A DNA stretch of 16,142 nucleotides from Rhodobiaceae bacterium (GTDB lineage Bacteria > Pseudomonadota > Alphaproteobacteria > Parvibaculales > Parvibaculaceae). The stretch is from positions 1 to 16,142 of the forward strand of contig DAIEIL010000203.1 in the NCBI GenBank assembly GCA_027352645.1, in the 5' to 3' direction. The first letter of the stretch is position 1, and every line of letters starts with the position of its first letter. Positions 1-6,809 of this stretch are shown piece by piece. The translations under genes and the position numbers were made by a program. The notes below the pieces were generated by a model. The model worked only from the letters and a program-made list of their open reading frames with translations, was not told the origin of the DNA and ran no database searches.

Positions 1-402
1 GGTCACGCGGGCGGGGTGCGTCTCGGCATAGGCCAGCGCCAGCGTCGACCCCCAGGAGCCGCCGCAGAGCTGCCAGCGCTCGATCTTCAGATGCTCGCGC
101 AGCCGCTCCATGTCAGCGACGAGATCCCATGTCGTGTTTTCGCGCAGCTCCGCGTGAGGCGTCGACTTGCCGCTGCCGCGCTGGTCGAAGAGGACGATTC
201 GATAGGCCTTGGGGTCGTGGGTCCGCCGCATGGTCGGGTTCGAGCCGCCGCCGGGTCCGCCATGAACGATGATGACGGGCTTGCCTTCCGGGTTGCCGCA
301 CTCTTCGAAGTAGATCGTGTGGAGATCCGAAACCTTAAGGTAGCCCGTCTTGTACGGCTCGATTTCGGGGTAAAGCGTCCGTCGTGCGGCAGTGTCGAAC
401 AT
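1..402 (-). CDS. pip: Proline iminopeptidase, N-terminal part (cut by the window edge)
   Basis: This is the first 134 codons of an alpha/beta-hydrolase of the prolyl aminopeptidase family (S33), which removes N-terminal proline from peptides in the cytoplasm. The reading frame is open from the ATG at 402 to the left edge, so the C-terminal half, with the Asp and His of the triad, is missing. The conserved HGGPGGG oxyanion-hole motif is at about residues 48-54 and the nucleophile elbow GGSWGS at about 114-119 (Ser of SWGS is the catalytic residue). The start MFDTAARRTLYPEIEPY is typical for the family, and an AGGA sits about seven bases upstream. Full-length relatives are a little over 300 residues. 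The gene is divergent from nrdA; I see no functional link. Family assignment is very secure. Confidence 0.93.
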   Translation of the reverse strand, partial: MFDTAARRTLYPEIEPYKTGYLKVSDLHTIYFEECGNPEGKPVIIVHGGPGGGSNPTMRRTHDPKAYRIVLFDQRGSGKSTPHAELRENTTWDLVADMERLREHLKIERWQLCGGSWGSTLALAYAETHPARVT

Positions 403-572
403 GTAGAATCCTGCGTTTTCGCTACCGGCAAATTGGTCCGGAACCCGTCCGGGCATTCGGCCCCTTGGGCCGCGCCCCGTCAACCGGAATCAAACTCTTG
501 ATAAGCCTTAACTTTTCGCCCGGACCCTACGTCCGTCTGTAAGATGTTAACTACTTTTTTGTCGTCCGGCTG

Positions 573-652
573 ACACAAGTCGTTGACGAGAATCAAAGCT
601 GAGCTACTATATCTGGACGCGTCGCGCTTCGGCGAAGCACTAGATAAAGCAG
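573..652 (+). promoter_or_regulatory. Candidate NrdR-box cluster (weak)
   Basis: NrdR is the usual repressor of ribonucleotide reductase genes and binds pairs of 16-base boxes (consensus acaCwAtATaTwGtgt) spaced by whole helical turns. Three imperfect matches are seen: acaCAAGTCGTTGacg at 573-588, ctaCTATATCTGGacg at 604-619 and gcaCTAGATAAAGcag at 637-652. By hand each matches about 9-10 of 16 positions. Successive starts are 31 and 33 bases apart. The first overlaps the -35, the second the -10, and the third lies just downstream of the start, which fits repression. The matches are individually weak and the first lacks the AT core. Confidence 0.32.
583..612 (+). promoter_or_regulatory. Probable sigma-70-type promoter of nrdA
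   Basis: A TTGACG -35 element at 583-588 is followed by TACTAT (605-610, 16-base spacer) or the overlapping CTATAT (607-612, 18-base spacer). CTATAT is the -10 form preferred in several alphaproteobacteria. Transcription from here would give a leader of roughly 170-175 bases before the nrdA ATG. This is read by eye and not tested. Confidence 0.5.
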
Positions 653-680
653 AAGCCGGCGCAATCATCGAAATCTGGGT

Positions 681-701
681 TCTGCCCACGGTTCGGGCAG
701 A
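681..701 (+). promoter_or_regulatory. Leader hairpin 1 upstream of nrdA
   Basis: A perfect 7-bp stem, TCTGCCC (681-687) with GGGCAGA (695-701), closes a 7-base loop. It lies in the presumed untranslated leader of nrdA, four bases before a second, longer hairpin. There is no T-run after it, so it is not an ordinary intrinsic terminator. Function unknown. Confidence 0.5.
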
Positions 702-705
702 TGAA

Positions 706-729
706 CGGCGAAGATTTATGTCTTCGCCG
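706..729 (+). promoter_or_regulatory. Leader hairpin 2 upstream of nrdA
   Basis: A perfect 9-bp stem, CGGCGAAGA (706-714) with TCTTCGCCG (721-729), closes a 6-base TTTATG loop. It is in tandem with hairpin 1 and ends 65 bases before the nrdA ATG. The absence of a following T-run argues against a simple terminator. It could stabilise the mRNA, bind a protein or be part of a larger fold. I could not match it to a known riboswitch by eye. Confidence 0.5.
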
Positions 730-794
730 GCGGGATGTGTCGCGCTTTTCCGTGGCGGCGGAGGTGGCGTGAAATGGGGCCTAAGGGGAATCCA

Positions 795-2786
795 ATGCTG
801 AACGATACGTCGAAGGCTGTCGATACGAACGAGATCGAGGCGGCGCTTTCTGGCCTCATCACGGGCGAACTTGCGCCGAAGCGTGGCGAGGCGCGGCGTC
901 CGCGCGCCGATCTTCTCCAGCCCGAAATGCCCTTCGGCGAGATGGATCAGGCCGTGCAGCACGCGCATGGCTACCGCGTGAAGCTCGATCATGGCCGCGA
1001 CGCGCTGTTGACCGAATTCGGCAAGGCGACGCTCCGCGACCGATATCTCATGCCCGGCGAATCCTTTCAGGACCTCTTCGCCCGCGTCGCGTCCTATTAC
1101 GCCGACGACGAGGCCCATGCGCAGCGCCTCTATGACTACATCTCCAAGCTCTGGTTCATGCCCGCGACGCCCGTCCTCTCCAATGGCGGCACGCAGCGCG
1201 GATTGCCCATCTCCTGCTTCCTCAACGAAGCCTCCGACAGCCTCGAAGGCATTGTCGGCCTCTGGAACGAGAATGTCTGGCTCGCGGCCAAGGGCGGAGG
1301 CATCGGCTCCTATTGGGGCAATCTGCGCTCCATCGGCGAGACGGTGCATGGCAACGGCAAGACCTCCGGCATCATCCCCTTCATCCGCGTTATGGATTCG
1401 CTGACGCTGGCGATTTCCCAGGGCTCGCTCCGCCGCGGTTCGGCCGCCGTCTATCTGCCGGTCGATCACCCGGAAGTGGAAGAGTTCATGGAACTCCGCC
1501 GCCCCACGGGTGGCGATCCGAACCGCAAGGCGCTCAACCTGCATCACGGCATCCTCGTCTCCGACGCCTTCATGCGCGCGGTCGAGGCCGATGGCGACTG
1601 GGAACTGAAGAGCCCGAAGGACCGTTCGGTGCAGAAGACCGTTTCCGCGCGTTCGCTCTGGATCCGCATGCTCACCTCGCGCATCGAGACGGGTGAGCCC
1701 TACATCGTCTTCAAGGACACCGTGAACAATGCGCGGCCGGAGCATCACAAGCTCGCCGGCCTTGAGGTCAAGACCTCGAACCTCTGCGCCGAAATCACGC
1801 TGCCCACCGGCATCGACCATCTCGGCAATCAGCGCACGGCCGTCTGCTGCCTGTCCTCGCTCAACTTCGAAACCTTCTTCGAGTGGCAGGATCATCCGAG
1901 CTTCATCGAGGACGCGATGCGTTTCCTCGACAACGTGCTGCAGGACTTCATCGATCGCGCGCCGGACGAAATGGCGCGGGCGAAATATGCCGCTGCGCGC
2001 GAGCGTTCGGTTGGCCTCGGCATCATGGGTTTCCACTCCTTCCTGCAGGCCAACATGATCCCCTTCGAGGGCGTGATGGCGAAGGTCTGGAACAAGCGCA
2101 TGTTCCAGCACATCAAGACGCAGGCGGACGCCGCCTCGAAGAAGCTCGCCGAAGAACGCGGCGCCTGCCCGGATGCGGCGGATTACGGCTTCAACGAGCG
2201 CTTCTCGAACAAGACGGCCATTGCGCCGACCGCCTCGATCTCGATCATCACCGGCGGCACTTCGCCGGGCATCGAGCCGATCGCGGCCAACAGCTTCACG
2301 CACAAGACGCTTTCGGGCTCCTTCAATGTCCGCAACCGTCACCTGACGAAGCTGCTCGAAGAGAAGGGGCAGAACACGGACGACGTATGGTCCTCCATCG
2401 TCACCAATGGCGGCTCCGTGCAGCATCTCGACTTCCTGTCGGACGAAGAGAAGGACGTCTTCAAGACCGCCTTCGAACTCGACCAGCGCTGGGTGATCGA
2501 GCATGCGGGCGACCGTGCGGCCTTTATCGATCAGGCGCAGTCGGTGAACCTCTTCCTCGCCGCTGACGTTCACAAGCGCGACCTGCACCAGCTTCACCTT
2601 CAGGCCTGGAAGAAGGGTGTGAAGAGCCTCTATTACTGCCGCTCGCTCTCGATCCAGCGCGCCGAAAAGGCCGAAGTCGTGAGCCTCGTCGCGGCGAAGA
2701 AGCTCGACGTGAAGACCCTCGATCAGGTCGCGACGGAAGCTCGCCGCGAAACTGTCGAATACGACGAGTGCCTCGCCTGCCAGTGA
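795..2786 (+). CDS. nrdA: Class I ribonucleoside-diphosphate reductase, alpha (catalytic) subunit
   Basis: NrdA reduces ribonucleoside diphosphates to deoxyribonucleotides, using a radical delivered by NrdB. The product is 663 residues from the ATG at 795, chosen because AAGGGGAA sits five bases upstream; an in-frame extension back to 735 lacks such a site. Key residues can be placed by motif: substrate-site Cys141 (ISCFL), Asn329/Cys331/Glu333 in NLCAE with Cys331 the thiyl-radical cysteine, the second active-site cysteine at 351 (AVCCLSS), the Tyr613-Tyr614 pair of the radical path, and the C-terminal C659-x-x-C662 pair that is recharged by thioredoxin or glutaredoxin. The N-terminus before the catalytic helical domain is only about 60-70 residues and I see no ATP-cone there, so dATP inhibition may be missing. 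nrdB follows after a palindromic repeat. No nrdI or nrdH is adjacent, favouring class Ia-like over class Ib. Confidence 0.95.
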   Translation: MLNDTSKAVDTNEIEAALSGLITGELAPKRGEARRPRADLLQPEMPFGEMDQAVQHAHGYRVKLDHGRDALLTEFGKATLRDRYLMPGESFQDLFARVASYYADDEAHAQRLYDYISKLWFMPATPVLSNGGTQRGLPISCFLNEASDSLEGIVGLWNENVWLAAKGGGIGSYWGNLRSIGETVHGNGKTSGIIPFIRVMDSLTLAISQGSLRRGSAAVYLPVDHPEVEEFMELRRPTGGDPNRKALNLHHGILVSDAFMRAVEADGDWELKSPKDRSVQKTVSARSLWIRMLTSRIETGEPYIVFKDTVNNARPEHHKLAGLEVKTSNLCAEITLPTGIDHLGNQRTAVCCLSSLNFETFFEWQDHPSFIEDAMRFLDNVLQDFIDRAPDEMARAKYAAARERSVGLGIMGFHSFLQANMIPFEGVMAKVWNKRMFQHIKTQADAASKKLAEERGACPDAADYGFNERFSNKTAIAPTASISIITGGTSPGIEPIAANSFTHKTLSGSFNVRNRHLTKLLEEKGQNTDDVWSSIVTNGGSVQHLDFLSDEEKDVFKTAFELDQRWVIEHAGDRAAFIDQAQSVNLFLAADVHKRDLHQLHLQAWKKGVKSLYYCRSLSIQRAEKAEVVSLVAAKKLDVKTLDQVATEARRETVEYDECLACQ

Positions 2787-2834
2787 AGCAGAGGGCGTTT
2801 GCGTCGGGTACAAAAGCGTTTCATTGAATTATTA

Positions 2835-2920
2835 CGTCATTGCCGGGCTCGACCCGGCAATCCAGAGCCCGAGGCGTGGAGCCCCTGCTCTGGATGCCCG
2901 GATCGGGTCCGGGCATGACG
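2835..2920. repeat. Palindromic intergenic mosaic element (RIME-like), copy 1, between nrdA and nrdB
   Basis: An 86-bp element is bounded by inverted ends CGTCAT (2835-2840) and ATGACG (2915-2920). Inside are three nested pairings: TTGCCGGG/CCCGGCAA (2840-2847 and 2853-2860, 5-base loop), TCCAGAGC/GCTCTGGA (2861-2868 and 2887-2894), and TGCCCGGA/TCCGGGCA (2895-2902 and 2908-2915, 5-base loop). The architecture is the same as in copy 2 (3924-4014), though many arm bases differ in paired, compensating fashion. Such elements are widespread in alphaproteobacterial intergenic DNA. Here it should be transcribed within nrdAB mRNA and would fold as a branched hairpin. Confidence 0.85.
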
Positions 2921-2945
2921 AACTGAGTGAATAGGGAACAGGCCC

Positions 2946-3905
2946 ATGTCGCTGCTCGAAGAACGTCATGTCTACAAGCCCTTCCGCTATCCCTGGGCCT
3001 ATGAGGCATGGCTGACGCAGCAGCGCATCCATTGGCTGCCGGAGGAAGTTCCGCTGGCGGACGATGTGAAGGACTGGGCGAAGAAGCTCACCGATGGCGA
3101 GCGCAATCTTCTGACGCAGATTTTCCGCTTCTTCGTTCAGGCAGACGTCGAAGTGAACAATTGCTACATGAAGCACTATTCGCGCGTCTTCAAGCCGACC
3201 GAAGTGCAGATGATGCTGGCCTCCTTCTCCAACATGGAGACGATCCACATCTCGGCCTATAGCCATTTGCTCGACACGATCGGCATGCCGGAGTCCGAGT
3301 ACGAAGCCTTCCTGAAATACAAGCAGATGAAGGACAAGTACGACTACATGCAGGAATGGGGCGTCGACACGAAGGAAGACATCGCCAAGACGCTGGCGGT
3401 CTTCGGCGCCTTCACCGAAGGCGTGCAGCTCTTCGCCTCCTTCGCGATCCTCATGAACTTCCCGCGCTTCAACAAGATGAAGGGCATGGGCCAGATCATC
3501 ACATGGTCGGTGCGCGACGAGTCGCTGCACACCAATTCGGCGATCAAGCTCTTCCGCACCTTCGTCGAGGAGAATCCGGAAGTCTGGACCGAAGAACTTC
3601 AGCGCGACATCTACAAGGCCTGCGAGACGATCATCCATCACGAGGATGCCTTCATCGATCTAGCTTTCGAGATGGGTGCCATCGAAGGGCTCACCGCCGC
3701 TGAAGTGAAGGACTACATCCGCTACATCGCGGACCGCCGTCTGACGCAGCTCAATCTGCAGGCCATCTACCGCACGGACAAGAACCCGCTGCCCTGGATG
3801 GACGAGATGCTGAACGGTATCGAGCACGCGAATTTCTTCGAGAACCGCGCGACGGAATATTCCAAGGCCTCCACCAAGGGCACCTGGGACGAGGCTTTCG
3901 ACTGA
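2946..3905 (+). CDS. nrdB: Class I ribonucleoside-diphosphate reductase, beta (radical-generating) subunit
   Basis: NrdB houses the dinuclear metal centre and tyrosyl radical that start catalysis in NrdA. The product is 319 residues. The full ligand set is visible: Asp67 (ADVEV), Glu98 and His101 in METIH, Glu158 (AFTEGVQ), Glu192 and His195 in DESLH; the radical tyrosine is Tyr105, four residues after His101. The spacings 67-98, 158-192 and 192-195 equal those of E. coli NrdB (84-115, 204-238, 238-241), so the subunit should be active and tyrosyl-radical dependent. The C-terminal tail, with a Tyr in ATEYSKAS and acidic end DEAFD, is the part that docks on NrdA. There is no N-terminal ATP-cone. 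A TAGGGAA Shine-Dalgarno precedes the ATG. Probably one transcription unit with nrdA. Confidence 0.95.
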   Translation: MSLLEERHVYKPFRYPWAYEAWLTQQRIHWLPEEVPLADDVKDWAKKLTDGERNLLTQIFRFFVQADVEVNNCYMKHYSRVFKPTEVQMMLASFSNMETIHISAYSHLLDTIGMPESEYEAFLKYKQMKDKYDYMQEWGVDTKEDIAKTLAVFGAFTEGVQLFASFAILMNFPRFNKMKGMGQIITWSVRDESLHTNSAIKLFRTFVEENPEVWTEELQRDIYKACETIIHHEDAFIDLAFEMGAIEGLTAAEVKDYIRYIADRRLTQLNLQAIYRTDKNPLPWMDEMLNGIEHANFFENRATEYSKASTKGTWDEAFD

Positions 3906-3923
3906 ATGTCCCATCCATAAACG

Positions 3924-4014
3924 CGTCATGCCCCGGCTTGACCGGGGCATCCACGTCTTGTCAGCCTCTCGTGAGGGACAGACGTGGATGGCCCGAATAA
4001 ATCGGGCCATGACG
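3924..4014. repeat. Palindromic intergenic mosaic element (RIME-like), copy 2, after nrdB
   Basis: A 91-bp element has the same plan as copy 1: outer CGTCAT/ATGACG, left arm ATGCCCCGG/CCGGGGCAT (3928-3936 and 3942-3950, loop CTTGA), central pair CCACGTC/GACGTGG (3951-3957 and 3981-3987), and right arm ATGGCCCGA/TCGGGCCAT (3988-3996 and 4002-4010, loop ATAAA). It lies between nrdB and the EamA-type gene and may act as the nrdAB 3' stabiliser or terminator-like structure, although it lacks a T-run. Its last bases ATGACGGAT (4009-4017) recur at 4023-4031, just before the next start codon. Confidence 0.85.
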
Positions 4015-4031
4015 GATTGGGGATGACGGAT

Positions 4032-4460
4032 ATGAACCTCACCACCTCCTGGATCTTCTGGGCCTTCCTCTCCGCCTGTTTTGCGGCGTTGACCGCGATC
4101 TTCGCCAAGGTCGGCGTCGAGAACATCAATTCCGATCTCGCCACGCTGATCCGCACCGTCGTCATTCTGGTGACGTTGACGTTGATCCTCGCCGCCATCG
4201 GCGAGCTGAAAAGGCCGGATGCGATCTCGGCCCGCACATGGGTCTTTCTGATCCTGTCGGGCCTCGCGACGGGCGGGTCATGGATCTGCTATTTCCGCGC
4301 CTTGAAGATCGGGCAGGCGGCGCAGGTTGCGCCCATCGACAAGCTTTCCGTCGTCATGGTCGCGATCTTCGGTGCGGTCTTCCTCGGCGAGAAGCTGTCG
4401 CTCACGGGCTGGGTCGGCGTCGCGATGATCGGTTTCGGCGCCGTTCTCGTCGCGCTCTGA
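4032..4460 (+). CDS. Small EamA/DMT-family membrane protein (single five-helix domain)
   Basis: The 142-residue product is almost entirely hydrophobic and gives about five membrane helices, matching one EamA domain of the drug/metabolite transporter superfamily. Most EamA transporters have two such domains, so this one would have to dimerise. The C-terminal part with APIDKLSVVMVAIF followed by GEKLSLTGWVGV is typical of the family. Substrate unknown. Two starts are close: ATG 4023 and ATG 4032. I prefer 4032 because GGGGA at 4019-4023 lies eight bases upstream, whereas 4023 falls within that site. The gene begins just after a palindromic repeat and precedes a secreted glucanase by 41 bases, so the two may be cotranscribed. 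Confidence 0.82.
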   Translation: MNLTTSWIFWAFLSACFAALTAIFAKVGVENINSDLATLIRTVVILVTLTLILAAIGELKRPDAISARTWVFLILSGLATGGSWICYFRALKIGQAAQVAPIDKLSVVMVAIFGAVFLGEKLSLTGWVGVAMIGFGAVLVAL

Positions 4461-4501
4461 CCCCCTGTTATTTCCAAACGCACTGGCATAGGCTTTCGCC
4501 C

Positions 4502-5464
4502 ATGCGCACATTCATCGCCGTCATCATTCTGTCTTTCGTTTCAAGCGCTGCCTTCGCAGCCGAGCCTTGCGAGCCGCGCGCGAAGGTCGCGCCCGCTTTG
4601 CATCGGCTCGAAGCCGCAATGGCGAAAGATCGCTTCGTCACCTATACGCCGACTTCGCTGAAGGTGATCGAGGGCGAGGTGAAGCCCGCCAATGCCGAGA
4701 GCATTCGCGCTGACCTCAAGGCGCTGCGCCCCTATTTCGATGCGCTGGTTACCTACACCGCGCGCGATGGTGGCGAACTCATTCCCGGCATCGCCGAGGA
4801 GCTTGGCTACAAGGCCGTCATCATCGGCATCTGGACGCCGGGCGATCCGGACGAACTGCGCAATGCGCTGACGCTCGCGCGCCGCTATCCGAAACTCGTC
4901 GTCGGTCTTTCGCTCGGCAACGAGATCGTCTTCGGCAAGCGCGGCACATGGGAGCAACTTGCACGCTATGTGAAGCTCACCCGCGAGCGTGCGCCCGATC
5001 TGCCCATCACCGTCTCCGAGCCCTTCGCCCAGTTCCTCGAAGGCGATGCGTCGGAGGTTCGCGACGATCTCGATTTCCTGCTGGTGAATGTGCACCCGAT
5101 CTTCGAAAGCTGGTTCAAGACGGCGGGGCCCGAGAACTGGGCGGATTTCGACGTGAAGATCGTCGATAAGCTTTCCGGCTCCTTCTGCGGTCCCATCCTC
5201 ATCAAGGAAACCGGCGTCCCCACCGGCCCCGCGAACATGGGCTATGACGAGACGAAGCAGGCGGCCTTCTGGCGCGCGCTGGAGCGCCAGTTGCCGTCCT
5301 CGAAGGCCCATGCCTTTTCCTACTTTGCCGCCTTCGATGCCCCATGGCGCACTGGCGACTTCAACCCCGTGGCGGGCAGCCATCCCGAAGAAGCCTTCTG
5401 GGGCCTCTTCACCGAGGCAGGGCAGCCCAAGCCCGCCATTCAGGGTTTGAAGAAACTTCCCTGA
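4502..5464 (+). CDS. Secreted GH17-like glycoside hydrolase (probable beta-1,3-glucanase)
   Basis: The 320-residue product starts with a clear signal peptide (MRTFIAVIILSFVSSAAFA, likely cut before AEPCEP) and should act in the periplasm or outside the cell. The fold and motifs fit glycoside hydrolase family 17: the acid/base Glu141 in LGNEIV and the nucleophile Glu236 in IKETGVPTG, close to the family's ETGWPS. An early segment, YTPTSLKVIEGEVKPAN, and repeated Asp/Trp-rich loops also fit. The frame is open further upstream, but that region is inside the EamA-type gene and lacks a start site as good as the signal peptide at 4502. No glycosyltransferase or glucan synthesis gene is next to it, so whether it trims own glucans or degrades external ones is open. 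Family call is good; the exact bond is inferred. Confidence 0.8.
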   Translation: MRTFIAVIILSFVSSAAFAAEPCEPRAKVAPALHRLEAAMAKDRFVTYTPTSLKVIEGEVKPANAESIRADLKALRPYFDALVTYTARDGGELIPGIAEELGYKAVIIGIWTPGDPDELRNALTLARRYPKLVVGLSLGNEIVFGKRGTWEQLARYVKLTRERAPDLPITVSEPFAQFLEGDASEVRDDLDFLLVNVHPIFESWFKTAGPENWADFDVKIVDKLSGSFCGPILIKETGVPTGPANMGYDETKQAAFWRALERQLPSSKAHAFSYFAAFDAPWRTGDFNPVAGSHPEEAFWGLFTEAGQPKPAIQGLKKLP

Positions 5465-5513
5465 TCCCGCTCGCTCCCCTATGGTCGCCTCCAAAACCGG
5501 GGGAGGGGAATCC

Positions 5514-6809
5514 ATGACGACATTGTCCGTAGAGGAACGCCGCATCTTCGCGCGGGCGAGCCGCAGGATCATTCCGCTGATGATCCTGCTCTACATGGTG
5601 AGTTTCCTCGACCGCGTGAATGTCGGCTTCGCCGCCCTCACCATGAATGCCGATCTCGGCTTTTCGCCCGCCGTCTTCGGCTGGGGCGTCGGCATCTTCT
5701 TCATCGGCTATTTCATCTTCGAAATCCCCTCGAATGTCGTCATCGAGAAGGTGGGCGCGCGGCTCTGGATCTGCCGCATCATGCTCACATGGGGCCTCAT
5801 CTCCGGCGCCATGGCTTTCATCAGCAGCGAGACGAGTTTCTACGTCTTGCGCTTCCTGCTCGGCGCGGCGGAAGCGGGCTTCGCGCCCGGCATGATCCTC
5901 TACCTTACCTACTGGTTCCCGGCAGATCTGCGCGCGAAATACTACGGCACCTATTTCATCGCCATTCCGCTGGCGAGCGTCATCGGCGCGCCGGTCTCCG
6001 CCTATCTTCTCGGATTCAACGGTCATCTCGGCCTCAAGGGCTGGCAATGGATGTTCATCCTCGAAGCTGTCCCTGCGCTCCTGCTCGGCATTGCGGTGCT
6101 CTGGCTTCTGCCCGACGGGCCTGCAAAGTCGCGCTGGCTCAGCGACGACGAGAAGGCGCGCATTGCCGCCTGTCTCAAGCGCGACCGCGAGGAGAACCAT
6201 GCGAGCGACGCGCATCACACGCTCTGGCCTGCGCTGCGCGATCCGCGCGTGCTGCTCATGGCCGCGATCTATTTCGGCATTGTCATCGGGCTTTACGGCA
6301 TAAGCCTCTGGCTGCCGCAGATGGTGAAGGGCATGGGCTTCACCAATCATGAGACGGGCTGGATCGTCTCCGCCGTCTATGTCGTTGCCGCCGTCGCCAT
6401 GCCGCTCTGGGGCTGGTCGTCGGACCGGAGGCAGGAGCGCATCTGGCACACCTCGATAGCGTCCTTCGTCGGCGCGGTGGGTTTTATCGGCGGCGCCTAT
6501 CTGCACTCGCCCGCGCTCGTCATCCTGTCGCTTGGTCTCGCCGCCGTTGGCACCTATGTCGCCATCGTGCCCTTCTGGGCGTTGCCGCCGACCTTTCTCG
6601 GAGGCACTGCGGCCGCGGGCGGCATCGCCCTCATCAACTCGACGGGCAATCTCGGCGGCTTTGTCGGCCCCTCCATCGTCGGCTGGGTGAAGGACACGAC
6701 GCAGAGCTATTCAGCGGGCATGCTTGCACTCGCCGTCGCCCTCGTCGCTGCGGGCGTGCTGACGCTCATCGTGCGGCTTCAGCTCACCCGCAGGACGCTG
6801 AACGCCTGA
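5514..6809 (+). CDS. MFS transporter, anion:cation symporter (ACS) family
   Basis: The 431-residue protein has the hydrophobic pattern of about 12 membrane helices split by a charged central loop (around residues 200-235, rich in Arg, Lys and Glu). The motif DRVNVGFA at residues 33-40 marks the ACS family, whose members import organic anions such as tartrate, phthalate, 4-hydroxyphenylacetate or glucarate by proton symport. The substrate cannot be told from sequence. The start at 5514 has an excellent GGGAGGGGA just upstream; a further in-frame ATG at 5481 has none. The stop codon abuts the stop of the converging DUF3237 gene in a TGATCA hexamer. A DUF3237 gene beside a catabolic-type transporter hints at small-molecule catabolism, but no pathway enzymes are in this block. 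Confidence 0.88.
   Translation: MTTLSVEERRIFARASRRIIPLMILLYMVSFLDRVNVGFAALTMNADLGFSPAVFGWGVGIFFIGYFIFEIPSNVVIEKVGARLWICRIMLTWGLISGAMAFISSETSFYVLRFLLGAAEAGFAPGMILYLTYWFPADLRAKYYGTYFIAIPLASVIGAPVSAYLLGFNGHLGLKGWQWMFILEAVPALLLGIAVLWLLPDGPAKSRWLSDDEKARIAACLKRDREENHASDAHHTLWPALRDPRVLLMAAIYFGIVIGLYGISLWLPQMVKGMGFTNHETGWIVSAVYVVAAVAMPLWGWSSDRRQERIWHTSIASFVGAVGFIGGAYLHSPALVILSLGLAAVGTYVAIVPFWALPPTFLGGTAAAGGIALINSTGNLGGFVGPSIVGWVKDTTQSYSAGMLALAVALVAAGVLTLIVRLQLTRRTLNA

Larger units (their letters stand above)
403..794. other. Divergent intergenic region between pip and nrdA
   Basis: This 392-base stretch has no convincing gene. A possible 72-residue frame starting with TTG at 583 overlaps the predicted nrdA -35 element and the nrdA start, has no family resemblance, and is rejected. 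The region holds the likely nrdA promoter, three weak NrdR-like dyads and two tandem hairpins, listed separately. Its middle part (about 485-615) is noticeably AT-richer than the flanking genes, as expected for a promoter region. The pip promoter must lie in the left part, but I could not identify it. Confidence 0.7.

Noticed and set aside
583..801. Possible 72-residue leader peptide upstream of nrdA
   Set aside because: Its TTG start coincides with the likely -35 element, it has no ribosome site, and it overlaps the nrdA start out of frame without any recognisable features.
480..2813. A 777-codon open frame on the minus strand across nrdA
   Set aside because: It is the antisense shadow of nrdA in GC-rich DNA: the plus-strand product has all RNR catalytic motifs, while the minus product is Arg/Gly/Ala/Glu-rich with no recognisable domain.
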